Shown piece by piece: positions 54,607 through 64,000 of a DNA stretch of 64,000 nucleotides. The stretch is from Butyriboletus loyo. Its lineage: Eukaryota; Basidiomycota; Agaricomycetes; Boletales; Boletaceae. Each line of letters opens with the position of its first letter. Position 1 is the first letter of the stretch. The stretch is taken from assembly GCA_038093515.1 (NCBI GenBank), contig JBBPSI010000015.1, positions 62,001-126,000 of the forward strand. Direction: 5' to 3'. The position numbers and the translations under genes were made by a program. The notes beneath the pieces were generated by a model, which worked only from the letters and a program-made list of their open reading frames with translations, did no database searches and was not told the DNA's origin.

Positions 54607-56624
54607 TTGTTTGTCGAAAAATCATTGGTCCCAAAAGCTGTGGACTCAAGGGACTTTGAGGATGCTGCCGCACCGGAACTGCATGAAGATGACCGCTATG
54701 AAGTGGTGCTATGCTCAGCGCAAGAAGACAGAGAACGCATAGAAAAGAGTCTCCTAAGGAAACTGGATACCCGAATGTCAATATTAGTATTAATATACAT
54801 TCTAAACTATGTGAGTAGTTCGTGTGCCCGTCTCTTTATGAAGTGCATGTGACAGACAATTGTTTAGATTGATCGTAACAACGCTGCGTATGCTATTCCT
54901 CGGGAGTGGTAGGCCCTGATCCAACCTTGTTGTCTCCCACAAGTGTAGCGAGACTTCGGGGTTTTGAGGAAGATCTTCATTTACAAGGATATCAATTCAA
55001 CAACATCCTGAGTGCCTTGTACATCGGCTATATCCTGATGCAAGTACCTTCGTAAGTCTCATCACTGTTTGTTCCACAAGTAATATACATGGCCTGACCT
55101 GACAGTAATATGTTTCTAAACCATATCGAGAAACCGTCTATATATCTCCCAGGATGCATGGCTATCTGGGGCATTTTGTCTGTCCTTACGGGTAATGTTC
55201 AACATTATCCATTGCCATTTGGCTAAGTGATCCTCATTCAGGCACAACTACTACGTAAATTCTACACTTTTCTTAATTACTTGGTCTGAGCCGTTCCTTG
55301 GGAAGATATACGGGTGCTCTCCTTACACGATTCTTCATTGGATTCGTTGAAGCCGCATTTTTTCCTGGGGCTTTATTCCTTCTCTCTAAATGGCAAGCCA
55401 CACATGCACACTCTCAGTCTCGCTGCGGTGTTAATAATTGTCGGACAGGTACAGACGCAGAGAGATGGGGGAAAGGACTGCCATTTTGTCGTGCGGTATC
55501 ATGATTAGCAATGCGTTTGGCTCCCTCATAGCATCTGTGATTCTTGATTCTATGGATGGTGTCTTAGGATATGCTGCGTGGAGGTAATCCCACGCTCCAC
55601 TTTTCAGAGTTGTTCTTAATGTATTTGATCGATTTTTTGTAGGTGGTTATTCTACGTCGAGGGGACACTGACTGTGATTGTCGCTCTCAGTGCGATCTTC
55701 ATATTACCCGATGTCCCATCGTCACCGTCTCAGTGGCTCACGCCTCAGGAGCATGCTCTGGCACAACTACGGATGAAGGAGGATGGTTTGGTGGATGAAG
55801 GAGAAACAGACAATACGAAAGGGCAGGCGACTGGTTTAATGCTAGCGCTCTCAGATTGGAAGGTTTGGTGGCTCAGCATTGCACTGACAAGCATGGTTGT
55901 TTCACTATCATTTAATGCTTTCTTTCCCACATTGAGCGCGACCTTGGGATATAGCCCAATTGTAACCCTCCTTCTGTGTTCACCGCCCTGGGCGTTCGCT
56001 GCGCTCGTAGGGTTCAAAACGTCCAGGTGATTATATACAGGCCATCCATCTTCGGGGCAAACACTGACGAGTTTATCCAAGACACTCTGATTTGCGTGGA
56101 GAGCGCTTTCTTTACATTGTTGTGCCTTTGCTCTTGGGTATTCTTGGGTTTTCTATGGCAATGCTAAGTATGAACACAGTGATCCGCTACATATCATTGT
56201 GAGTGGCATCCTCGATACCTAGCTTTGTGTTTTGTGATGCATCTTCAAAGGTTTCTTATGGCTCAGTCCTACGCCGGCTTCATCGTCTTCTGGGCCTGGG
56301 TCAGTAACTCCATACCACGACCTCCTTCCAAACGCGCCGTGGCGCTTGCTTTCATCAACTCGTTCTCATCGCTCGGTAATGTGATTGGCTCGTGAGTAAT
56401 TCCAGAGCATTGGTCTCGACTAGGTCTCACATCCTCACAGCTATGTTTGGCCGTCCGCTTGGGGTCCTTCCTATGCGAAATCGTGTGCAATCTGCATCGT
56501 AGCAAATGCATTGTGTATCCTTATGTCGTGGGCCTTCAGAAAACACCTGAGCCACCTGAATCGGGAGCTAGATGCAGAAGATGCCAGGTTAGATCGTCCC
56601 AAAGGATTCCGGTACTTACTCTGA
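54607..56624 (+). CDS. MFS transporter, Tna1/vitamin-type ACS family (paralogue B), 5' end uncertain
   Basis: A close paralogue of the gene at 48292-50307. From 54607 the frame is open (FVEKSLVPKAVDSRDFEDAA, LLRKLDTRMSILVLIYILNY) but begins at a TTG with no in-frame ATG before an upstream stop, so the true start needs an upstream exon or the 5' end is damaged. Thereafter all blocks join: NNAAVARLRGFEEDLHLQG, LYIGYILMQVPS, NMFLNHIEKPSIYLPGCMAI, YTGALLTRFFIGFVEAAFFP, GALFLLSKW, GIMISNAFGSLIASVILDSM, RWLFYVEGTLTVIVALSAIF, VWWLSIALTSMVVSLSFNAF, FPTLSATLGYSPIVTLLLCS, HSDLRGERFLYIVVPLLLG, FLMAQSYAGFIVFWAWVSNS, YVWPSAWGPSYAKSCAICIV and PKGFRYLL, TGA at 56622-56624. One intron (55393-55448) uses a GC donor. 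It is probably functional unless the start is lost. Confidence 0.8.
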
Positions 56625-56963
56625 GTTGGTGGATTTACAATATGCAACGAGGCGGGTTTGAAAATACAGTAATTCATTTTATCTCATTCAAGTACCTGTT
56701 TCAGGCTTCTATTGGGCTCCCATGTATATGAAGACTTTGCAGATACAAGCTCAAGACCCTACTTCGGCTACCAGTAGCTCAGAATGTCCGATTTCATCCG
56801 ATTTCATAGTAGGAATAAATAGATCGGAGTATTCGGTGATTGACACCCATCGTGAGTGGAATAGACCTTGCAGGTGATCTGTTCGTGTCCGAAGAGATTT
56901 AAGGCGAATGTCATCACATCTGAAGTGCCACACATCTCCACCCTCCTTCCGTATTTTCTGACC
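56625..56963. other. Intergenic, beta-mannosidase promoter
   Basis: 339 bp between the MFS stop and the beta-mannosidase start, same strand. No coding block recognised. Confidence 0.4.
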
Positions 56964-59900
56964 ATGAGCTCCATCAGAACTCTTGCATTAGGGTGGCAGT
57001 TCAGTCAAGTCGGTGGTGGACAAGGAACAAACGATGGCGAATGGCTGCCAGTCTCAGAGTTCCCTACAACGGTTCATGTCGAGCTTTTGAAATCCAAGAG
57101 AATCCCAGATCCAGTGAGACTTTGTGTCAAGCGTTCTGAAGGATGACATGCTGATCGATTTCCCAAGTTCCTTGGCTTAAACGAGTGGGAAGTGCAGTGT
57201 AATTACCGCGATCTTCCAGTGATCTGTCATTCAAAGCTCACCATTAACTCCCTCAATGCGACACAGGGATTGGGGAAGCTGACTGGACGTTCAAGAATAC
57301 TTTCACCGTCACTGAAAAGGATCTCACTGCGGCAAACGCAGACCTTGTTTTCGAAGGCCTTGACACATTTGCCAGCATCATACTGGCAAGTATTCTTAGC
57401 TCACTTTAGAAATATCTCTGACTTATAATGGAATCAGAACGACCAGCATATCCTCGAGTATGTCGTTGTACTGACAGTGTCAACCAGAACTTTAAACGTC
57501 GATTAGTACCGAGGACCAGTTCATCACGTACAGGGCGCCTGTGAAGCCTCTGCTGAGAGCTGGCGAAAACGATCTGCTGATTACCTTTGCCAGCGCGTTC
57601 AAGAAGGTGATACATTACTTTCATTCCATTCGTCCACCATTACACAAAGCTCCAGGGAAGGGTACTCGAAAAGGCGAATGGCAAATTCCATTCATGGAAC
57701 GGTGATTCTAGTCGTCTGCATGTGCGCAAGGCGCAATACAAGTAATTCTTTCTAGCTACCCTTCCCTCTGAAAAATTCTGACAGGATCGCTAGCTATGGT
57801 TGGGACTGGGGTCCAGTTTTGATGACCATCGGTCCTTGGAAACCCATCAAACTCCACACCTATGATGTTTATCTCGCGGATGTCGACATCAGGAGTGTAG
57901 TTTCGGAAGCACTGGACGTGAAGATCTCTGTTGACTTATTACTCTCGGACAAAATTTACAGTTCGGCGTCCATCGCTCTGAAGGATCCCCAAGGAGACGT
58001 AGTTTACACAGAGAATAATATCAAGGTAGGGTCTGGGGACGCTCGTGCAGAGTGTAAATTTCCCAGTGGAGAGCTCCAACTCTGGTACCCTGTTCGTTAT
58101 GGAGAGCAACCACTGTATAGCATCGTAGTTACTGTTTCCGATGCCGTGAGTTTTGACAATTCAAGCAGCTGATATCACTCACACGTCCACGCCTCAGGCC
58201 GGTCAAATTGTCGATTCGAAGACGGAGCGAATCGCTTTCCGCCGCGTCCGCGTGGTTGAAGAGCCTCTCATCGATCAACCTGGGAAGACTTTCCTGTTCG
58301 AGGTCAATAATATCAGGATCTTCTGTGGTGGATCCAACTGGATACCTGCAGATTCATTTCTTACGACGTCAGTGGCTCCTCATTAGTTTATCGTATCGCT
58401 GATTGGGGTTGGCTTGTAGGATGACGACAGAGAGGTACCGCGCCTGGTTGCAGCTCTTGATCGATGGGAACCAGAATATGATTCGGGTTTGGGGAGGTGG
58501 TGTTTACGAAGCAGACGCATTCTACGACATCTGCGATGGTTAGTTCATGAATTGTGCAAATTATCGAGGGCGGTTGACGCAGCTGGGCTCTTGACAGAAC
58601 TCGGCAGTAAGTTTTATTACAATTTTAGAGGAATTCTCGTCTTATAGATTTCCGCCAGTCCTTGTCTGGCAAGACTTCATGTTTGGATGTGGTCAAGTGC
58701 GCTCGCTCTGATTGTCGTCCTTCCAAAATACTGACGCAGACCTGTCTTAGTACCCGGCCTATGACTCCTTTTTGAAGCTCGTCGAAATTGAAGCAGAGCA
58801 AAATGTCAAGAGAATCCGCCATCACCCGTCGGTTGTGATTTTTAGTCGGTCTTCCTTCATCGAAATGTTGCGTAGCCAGCGGCACTGAGTGCAGCATCAT
58901 GACAGCTGGCAACAACGAGGACTACCAACTTGCGGAATCTATCAACATCGTCGATTATTCCGATGAGATCTCTGACTTTCGTAAGACGAAGTTCCCGGCG
59001 CGCTTTATCTATGAGCGCACTCTGCCTTCCATTGTTAGCAAGTTCTGTGATATCCACTATCACAGAAGCTCGCCATACAGCGCGCCTGGTGTGGTCACTA
59101 CAGATAAGACCCTCGGTGACTTACACCAATGTGAGTCATATTAGAGGTGCGCCGCAGCGAACCTAATACCTTGATCGATAGGGAATGTCTGGCATGGTTC
59201 TCAGGAGCCCTGGCACGATTGGGATGTGCTTTCCGGACGTTTTGTATCAGAGTTTGGAATGTAGGCATTCTATTGACTCGACGCCTCAGACAATCTCTCA
59301 CTTCCCGGCAGGGAGGGATATCCAAACATTCGTACCGTTGACCATTGGCTCGCTGGAGACCAAACAGAACGATATCCCCAATCCCGGTATGCTGGGAACG
59401 GTGACCATCGTCTTGGCTCTGATACCATTGTGATAGCGTAAATACCAACCATAACAAGGCTGATGGGTTCGAGCGGCGACTAGAGGTGAAACGCATTTGA
59501 TATGACTCGGGTGTGCTTTGTGCTCACCGGGCCATGACTAGTGTTATCTTGTTGAAAATTTCAAACACGCATTTGATATGGAGAGGTATGTTCGCCGTAC
59601 CATGCCTCTTAGCACATGCTCAGATGTCCCCGCATAGCTACGCGTACTACACACAAATCATGCAAGCCGAGACTCTTGCATCGGCGTACCGCCTGTGGAG
59701 ACGCAATTGGGGTGGGAAAGGGAGAGAAAACACCGCTGGTGCTTTGGTGTGGCAGGTGAGTCATGCTGAGCGTTATATTGCAATACGCTAACTCCATCAG
59801 CTCAACGACTGCTGGCCGACCACATCGTGGGCAATAATCGATTACTTCTTACGGCCGAAACCCGCCTATTTCGCCATCGCACGTGAATTACGCCATTTCA

Positions 59901-60552
59901 CGGTGGGCATGACGCGCAAGGAAATCAAAACGTTTTCCGACGAACTGTCTGCGGCAGACTTGAAAATTGAGACCATCTTGCACGTTTGGGGGACGAACGG
60001 CACCCTATCAGAGAAAAAAGCCCGCCTGGAGGTTACGTTGTTTGACCTACGTTCCGACTGGACGCATCGATTTGTGAAGGACATCGTATTGCAAGCAAAC
60101 TCGAGTACCGAGTTGTTCTCTGGCCCGCTTCCTGGTCAGCCCGTGAGGATCAAGCTGAGCGAGGTGCCTCGTGTGATCATTGCTTCTGCTCGTCTCCTTG
60201 ACGAATCAGGGGCTGTCCTCGGCCGTTACTCCAACTGGTACGTCAATGTTGGGTCACAGGGTTTTGGTTCATCCGTCTTACATCATGGCGTAGGCCGGAG
60301 CCTTTCAAATTTATCAAGTTCCCTGCCATCAAAGATCTGGGGTTGGTTGTCCAAATAGGTGACGACGGAGAATCTGTGCATCTCTCCACCAAGAAACCTA
60401 TAAAGGGCATTGTTCTGGACGTTGAGGCTGAGGAGGTCAGATGGGGCGATCAAGCCATTGATCTTGTCCCGGGAGACCCCCAGGTCATTCGAGCTGCTGG
60501 ACTTGACGGCAGAGACGTGAAGGTCAGGTTCCTCGGCGATGGCACAGCGTGA
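56964..60552 (+). CDS. mndB: Beta-mannosidase, glycoside hydrolase family 2
   Basis: Hydrolyses terminal beta-1,4-mannose from mannan oligosaccharides or N-glycan cores. ATG 56964 (MSSIRTLALGWQFSQVGGG) lacks a signal peptide, matching the intracellular B-type fungal enzymes. Exons: GEWLPVSEFPTTVHVELL, FLGLNEWEVQW, IGEADWTFKNTFTVTEKDL, ADLVFEGLDTFASI, YGWDWGPVLMTIGPWKPI, LQLWYPVRYGEQPLYSIV, FCGGSNWIPADSFLTT, GNQNMIRVWGGGVYEADAFY, ELG with VWQDFMFGCGQ, VKRIRHHPSVVIF then GNNEDYQ (acid/base Glu), WNVWHGSQEPWHDWDVLSGR, FVSEFGM (nucleophile Glu), then GYPNIRTVDHWLAGDQTERY, NKADGFERRLE, CYLVENFKHAFDMES, YYTQIMQAETLASAYRLWRR, ALVWQLNDCWPTTSWAI and the C-terminal beta domain. The stop is at 60550-60552. 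About fifteen introns; both catalytic glutamates are present. Confidence 0.94.
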
Positions 60553-60985
60553 AAGATGATACCGCATGATGATCTACTCAACTCGCAGTTGTTGGTTCGA
60601 GGGTGTCTGAACGACATACGACATACGACATACGACATACGACATTGAAGGCAAAAAATCTATCATTATTAACCACCAGGGAAGACGCTATAGTTCGTAA
60701 ACAGCCAAAACCCGAGGGAGCAAAAGCCAGCGTAAATTTACAGACAGTACCGCACAAGTACTGGAAGACAGGAACGCAGGAAAGGAGATTATTGGGACAG
60801 TCTAAATCGGATTTGGAGAGGGCATGTGCGATAGGAAAAAAAAAATAGACCTAAATACGGATAATGCAAGTCGACAGACGCACAGCAATGTAGGAGGACA
60901 GCCCTTTTGAGAGGGTAGGATATTGCGGGGTAGGGGTAACTCGATAGCACGTCTTGGCACAACTACGGATGTGACCGAGGGAGGG
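60553..60985. other. Intergenic, convergent 3' ends
   Basis: Beta-mannosidase and Rheb converge. Contains a heptanucleotide tandem repeat (60611-60645) and an A-rich tract at about 60836-60845. No coding block. Confidence 0.45.
60611..60645. repeat. Microsatellite, 7-bp unit x5
   Basis: Five exact copies of ACGACAT in tandem, 59 bp after the beta-mannosidase stop, so probably within its 3' UTR. Confidence 0.9.
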
Positions 60986-61805
60986 TCACATAACGACACA
61001 CTTGCTCGCTTCCGGCTGGTCAGTTTGGCTATGTGGCGAACGCTTCTCGATTTCAGCAAGGCAGAGTTCAAACACTTTGCCTAGAAATCGTTTCAAGGTG
61101 CGAAGAGTGAACGACGGTGGATGTATACGCACCGACGTTGACGTTGTTCTTTGCACTGGTTTCCACCCATGCGGCCTTGTTGGATTTGGCAAGTTCTTCG
61201 CCCTCGTCCGGCTGAACTTGTCTGCTATTCGGACTGTAAGGATGAACGGTTTCGACGATGCAACTGACGGAGCAAGGCGTATTGCCGTGCAAGAACCGAT
61301 GCAGTAAACATACCTGAACTGTAAATCAGTCTTTGCACCCACTATCACGCATGGTATGTCATTCTTTCCGCAGAAATCGAGGATCTTGTCATAGACAATC
61401 TTGATCATTTCGAAGGATCTTCTGGATGTGACCGAGTACACTAGAACATAGCCATGTATGCCGATGGCGTGCTTGGAATTGAGAATCGAGTATTCGTCCT
61501 GATGGCAGAGAAAGTTTAGAGGTAGGGGGGCCTGACCCGACGAACGTTACCCACCTGACCAGCGGTGTCGATGATGTCACAATCATATTCGACGCCCTGG
61601 TAGACGACACCTTTGGAAAATGTACTTTCGATGGTCGGATAGTAAGCTTCTACGAAGTGATTTTCTATAAACTGGATTACAAGGGAGGATTTCCCTGATG
61701 ACCGTTGCATGAGACGAGAACGGATGTGCGCGGAAGATGCCTACCGACTGAGCGGGAACCGAGAACGGCAATTTTTCTCTTCCTCATCGTGTTGGTAGCG
61801 GCCAT
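60986..61805 (-). CDS. RHB1: Rheb-family small GTPase
   Basis: Rheb is the GTPase that activates TOR complex 1 in response to nutrients; in fungi it also affects arginine and lysine uptake. ATG at 61805 gives MAATNTMRKRKIAVLGSRSV and, across an intron, GKSSLVIQFIENHFVEAYYP. The P-loop GSRSVGKS has Arg at the Ras Gly12 equivalent, the Rheb hallmark. Effector region TIESTFSKGV, then GVEYDCDIIDTAGQDEYSI, YVLVYSVTSRRSFEMIKIVY, VIVGAKTDLQ (G4, with TKxD written GAKTD), RQVQPDEGEELAKSNKAAWV, ETSAKNNVNV (G5) and KVFELCLAEIEKRSP. The C-terminus CVVM is a CaaX farnesylation box, TGA at 60988-60986. Five or six introns. Confidence 0.94.
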
Positions 61806-62798
61806 ATCGGAAGGAAGGGAAGAGGAAGCGGAGAAAGGAGAAAGAATTAAATGAGAAGAAGAGAAAGAGAGATGTCAGTGACCGAGTCCGACCGAAAAAT
61901 ACAGCGTGTGGCGACGCTCGGGTTTACCGAGCCGTTTCAGTGGGAGGCACGAGAGCAGATGCCAGCGTTGCTCCCGCAGACAAGCAAGTTTCCGGTGGGG
62001 ACTAGTGTTAGAGCGAAGAACGGGTGCAAGATCGAACAGGACGAGGATGTTATATACGCAAGGGTAGGACCATTCTCAAGTATTCGGAGTCTCAACGGTG
62101 CCAGTCTGGATTGTCCACGGCCGCTTTGACCGCAAAGCTCGAGTAATACATGCGAGCCCATCTGCTCGCCGTCGATGGTCTCGCCCCTGCAAAAGAGTAA
62201 TACTGTCGCTTCTATAACGTTGTTGCTGTCACTCGAGATGCATTGGAACACACGATGCGTGCGAACCGCAAACGTATGTCTTCATCCACACCCAGCGGCC
62301 ACACCTGAATGAGGAGCAGGAACCCACTCCTTGCGAAACCCGCGGGCGGTTTCACCAAACCCTGCCAAAGCGGGAACGGTACGTTCTCAAGGTGGACTTA
62401 CGGCCGACTCTTCTGGGAAAACCAACACGTGGCGCATCAATTGGGTGTAAGTTTGGCGAATGCAAATGGGAGATTCGTCCAGATTCATACAGCAGGCTCC
62501 TGGCTATAAGGTAAGGTCGTGCACCTCATCAGAAACAACCACTTCCGGTATCGCTGAAATAAGCCCACAAAGGCAGGACGACACATCACAAATGGCAGGA
62601 GAGCGGTGTACGTCGGCCTTTGGGCGTCGGATAATGACCCGATCAAACTTGAAGCTTGACCGATGAAACAAACGTGCCCGGATCCAGCCGCAGCACGTTA
62701 ATATTTTAAAATATTCATTACAGTCACATGACGCAGGAACGCTCACGTGATATCTCACGCGTCCAAGTTGAACGCGCCTTCCTAACGCAAGCTCTACC
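61806..62798. other. Divergent promoter region, 1 kb, no gene assigned
   Basis: Between Rheb (minus) and the Spo12-like gene (plus). Overlapping open frames of 92 codons (61851-62129, plus) and 104 codons (61937-62251, minus) exist; neither shows a family I can name. Purine-rich at 61810-61870 directly upstream of Rheb. Confidence 0.4.
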
Positions 62799-63323
62799 AT
62801 GTCTTCCACTTCCACCCCAAATGATTCTCCCATTTCCGCTCCCATTCAGCCGATGCATAATCCTTCGCAAGCAGCGCATATCGTCGTCCCGCAGGCACTT
62901 CTTGGGAATGCAACGAACGGGACAATGGCTGCGCCAGGGATGGGCATGAAAGCCCTCTTGGCTAAGAAGATGGCAAAGTCCAAGTATGTCAACCGCCCCA
63001 GCGGGTGGACGTGTATTAACCCGCACACAATCGCCAGCAACCCAAAACTCGTTTCGCCAACCGACAGCATGGTGACCCCAGCCACTCAGAAACTCAATGC
63101 TGCTAAACAAAAGCGTTTCACAAAGCGTGTGGTTATACTCGATCTGTCGAACATGGCTGATAACCACTCCACCAGGGGCGTGAAGCCTACGGGTAATCTG
63201 TTCTCGAACAAGGAGAAAGAAACCCTTTCATTGGATGAACAACAGAATGAGAGTGATGCGGAACCATCGGACTCCGAGTCACCCGTTGTACTTGCGCGTG
63301 AAGACGCCAACCCGTTTGAATGA
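62799..63323 (+). CDS. SPO12: Spo12-like cell-cycle protein
   Basis: Spo12 is a small regulator of mitotic exit in yeast (FEAR network, Cdc14 release). ATG 62799 opens MSSTSTPNDSPISAPIQPMH. The recognisable part is NPKLVSPTDSMVTPATQKLN, AAKQKRFTK, matching the Spo12 core SPTDxxxTPxTxKLxxxKxK with its phosphorylatable Ser/Thr-Pro sites. A 59-bp stretch from GTATGT (62984) to GCCAG probably is an intron, giving AKSNNPKLVSP, which removes the Cys/Trp-containing segment read straight through. The acidic Ser-rich tail ends EDANPFE at 63321-63323. About 150-170 residues. Function is by short-motif similarity only. Confidence 0.7.
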   Translation: MSSTSTPNDSPISAPIQPMHNPSQAAHIVVPQALLGNATNGTMAAPGMGMKALLAKKMAKSKYVNRPSGWTCINPHTIASNPKLVSPTDSMVTPATQKLNAAKQKRFTKRVVILDLSNMADNHSTRGVKPTGNLFSNKEKETLSLDEQQNESDAEPSDSESPVVLAREDANPFE

Positions 63324-63528
63324 TGAGACGGGCAATATTCTGTAAGAGCGTGATAATACGCACGCACATCTGTCGTCGCATTAAATCGTGTTTGTTGTCT
63401 CGATACATCTGTAGTTCTAGAATGTCGGTTTGCTGTAGTAGTTCTTATGATTGTTCCCACGCACTCGTTACACGTGTTATGTGGCTCACCTTGTTGAACT
63501 TGTCCTCCCTTTTGGTTTCTTTGTGAAC

Positions 63529-64000
63529 ATGGCCGACGAGCGTATTGAGCTTAACCCTGATACGATCGTCTCTGCTCAAGAGATTGACGAAGTAGTCTCG
63601 CAGTTCAGATTGCTGAACAGACGACTTTCGCAACAGTCAGCAATCCCCGTGTTTCCGCTGAACCACATTCACATTGCCTAGGCAGATGCAGAAGCTCTTC
63701 AGCAAGCTCCCCAAGTTGACAGAAGCTGACCTAGTTGCTGCCGGTCGTCAAGGTAAGCTCGTAGCATTGCGTTGTACACATACTCTGCATCATCCATGCG
63801 CCATTCACAGATGACGTTTGTCCGATTTGTTTCAACACTTTTCTTGCCACGCTAGCCGAGGAAGAAGTCGCCCATGCGATGGACTCGCCTGCTCATCCCG
63901 TCGATGAATTGGGAGTCACAAAGCTGCAGAACACTTGCGGCCACATGTTCTGTCGCAAAGAGTGAGCGAGCGGTCTGCTCTGGTTCTCTTTCCTGTCAAA
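63529..64000 (+). CDS. RING-finger protein, 3' truncated by the window edge
   Basis: ATG 63529 gives MADERIELNPDTIVSAQEID and EVVSQFRLLNRRLSQQSAIP. An intron (GTGTTT to GGCAG, about 63649-63683) joins MQKLFSKLPKLTEADLVAAG and a second intron joins RQDDVCPICFNTFLATLAEE. The first RING pair is CPIC; a long loop leads to LQNTCGHMFCRKE (CxHxxC). The gene enters another intron (GTGAGC at 63963) and leaves the window, so the last RING cysteine pair is not seen. It is a likely E3 ubiquitin ligase; the substrate is unknown. Confidence 0.82.

Noticed and set aside
59140..59460. Apparent stop codon right after FVSEFGM in beta-mannosidase
   Set aside because: The TAG is part of a GTAGGC donor; splicing to GGCAG gives GMEGYPNIRTVDHW in frame.
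61851..62251. Overlapping open frames upstream of Rheb, considered as an exosome Csl4-like gene
   Set aside because: A weak resemblance could not be extended to an S1 domain on either strand, so I left it unassigned.

Overview
The window comes from the nuclear genome of a filamentous basidiomycete, most likely an agaricomycete. Almost every gene is split by short introns of about 45-80 bp with GT...AG ends and a CTAAC/CTGAC-like branch site. Genes sit tightly on both strands, and the gene set is eukaryotic and fungal: EDEM mannosidase, Elongator Elp2, ESCRT-III Snf7, Mob1, Rheb, Dbp8, Fmc1, Pet191 and allantoate-type permeases. I saw no rRNA, tRNA, CRISPR array or intact transposon. Gene ends were set by reading conserved protein blocks across introns; I give CDS spans, not every exon.

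Layout. 1-8.6 kb: the 3' part of an EDEM-type ER mannosidase with a PA domain, adenine phosphoribosyltransferase, ribosomal protein eS1, the autophagy E2 Atg10 and a mitochondrial-type acetyl-CoA acetyltransferase. 8.6-13.6 kb: an intron-rich allantoate-type permease and, on the minus strand, a remarkable protein joining a phage-like DNA-base-modification helical domain to a chromodomain. 13.6-15 kb: a gene-poor stretch with small fold-back repeats. 15-24.4 kb: a lineage-specific disordered protein, a His/Ser-rich protein, a DUF1640/Fmp32 mitochondrial protein, PYM, GPN3, a phosphopantetheinyl transferase, CAF17/IBA57, PET191/COA5 and a glutathione S-transferase. 24.4-34.6 kb: ELP2, a DEAD-box-like protein that has lost its ATPase motifs, an RRM protein, FMC1 and SUA5. 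34.6-48.2 kb: an HMG-box factor, DBP8, a BTB-like protein, MOB1, a U1A/U2B''-type protein, ceramide synthase, SNF7 and the NEM1 phosphatase. 48.2-56.6 kb: three related MFS transporters (two apparently coding, one decayed) around an AlaX-type tRNA-editing enzyme. 57-64 kb: GH2 beta-mannosidase, Rheb, a Spo12-like protein and the start of a RING-finger gene cut by the right edge.

Most genes are housekeeping and functionally unrelated. Some themes recur: mitochondrial assembly (CAF17, PET191, FMC1, Fmp32), translation and tRNA modification (eS1, ELP2, SUA5, AlaX, DBP8, PYM) and mannose-glycan processing (EDEM, beta-mannosidase). Several divergent pairs share promoters of under 100 bp. The most unusual element is the chromodomain protein at 12243-13585, which suggests a chromatin-targeted enzyme acting on modified thymine or 5-hydroxymethyluracil in fungal DNA. 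The next most unusual are the catalytically dead-looking helicase and the decaying MFS family with changing splice donors.
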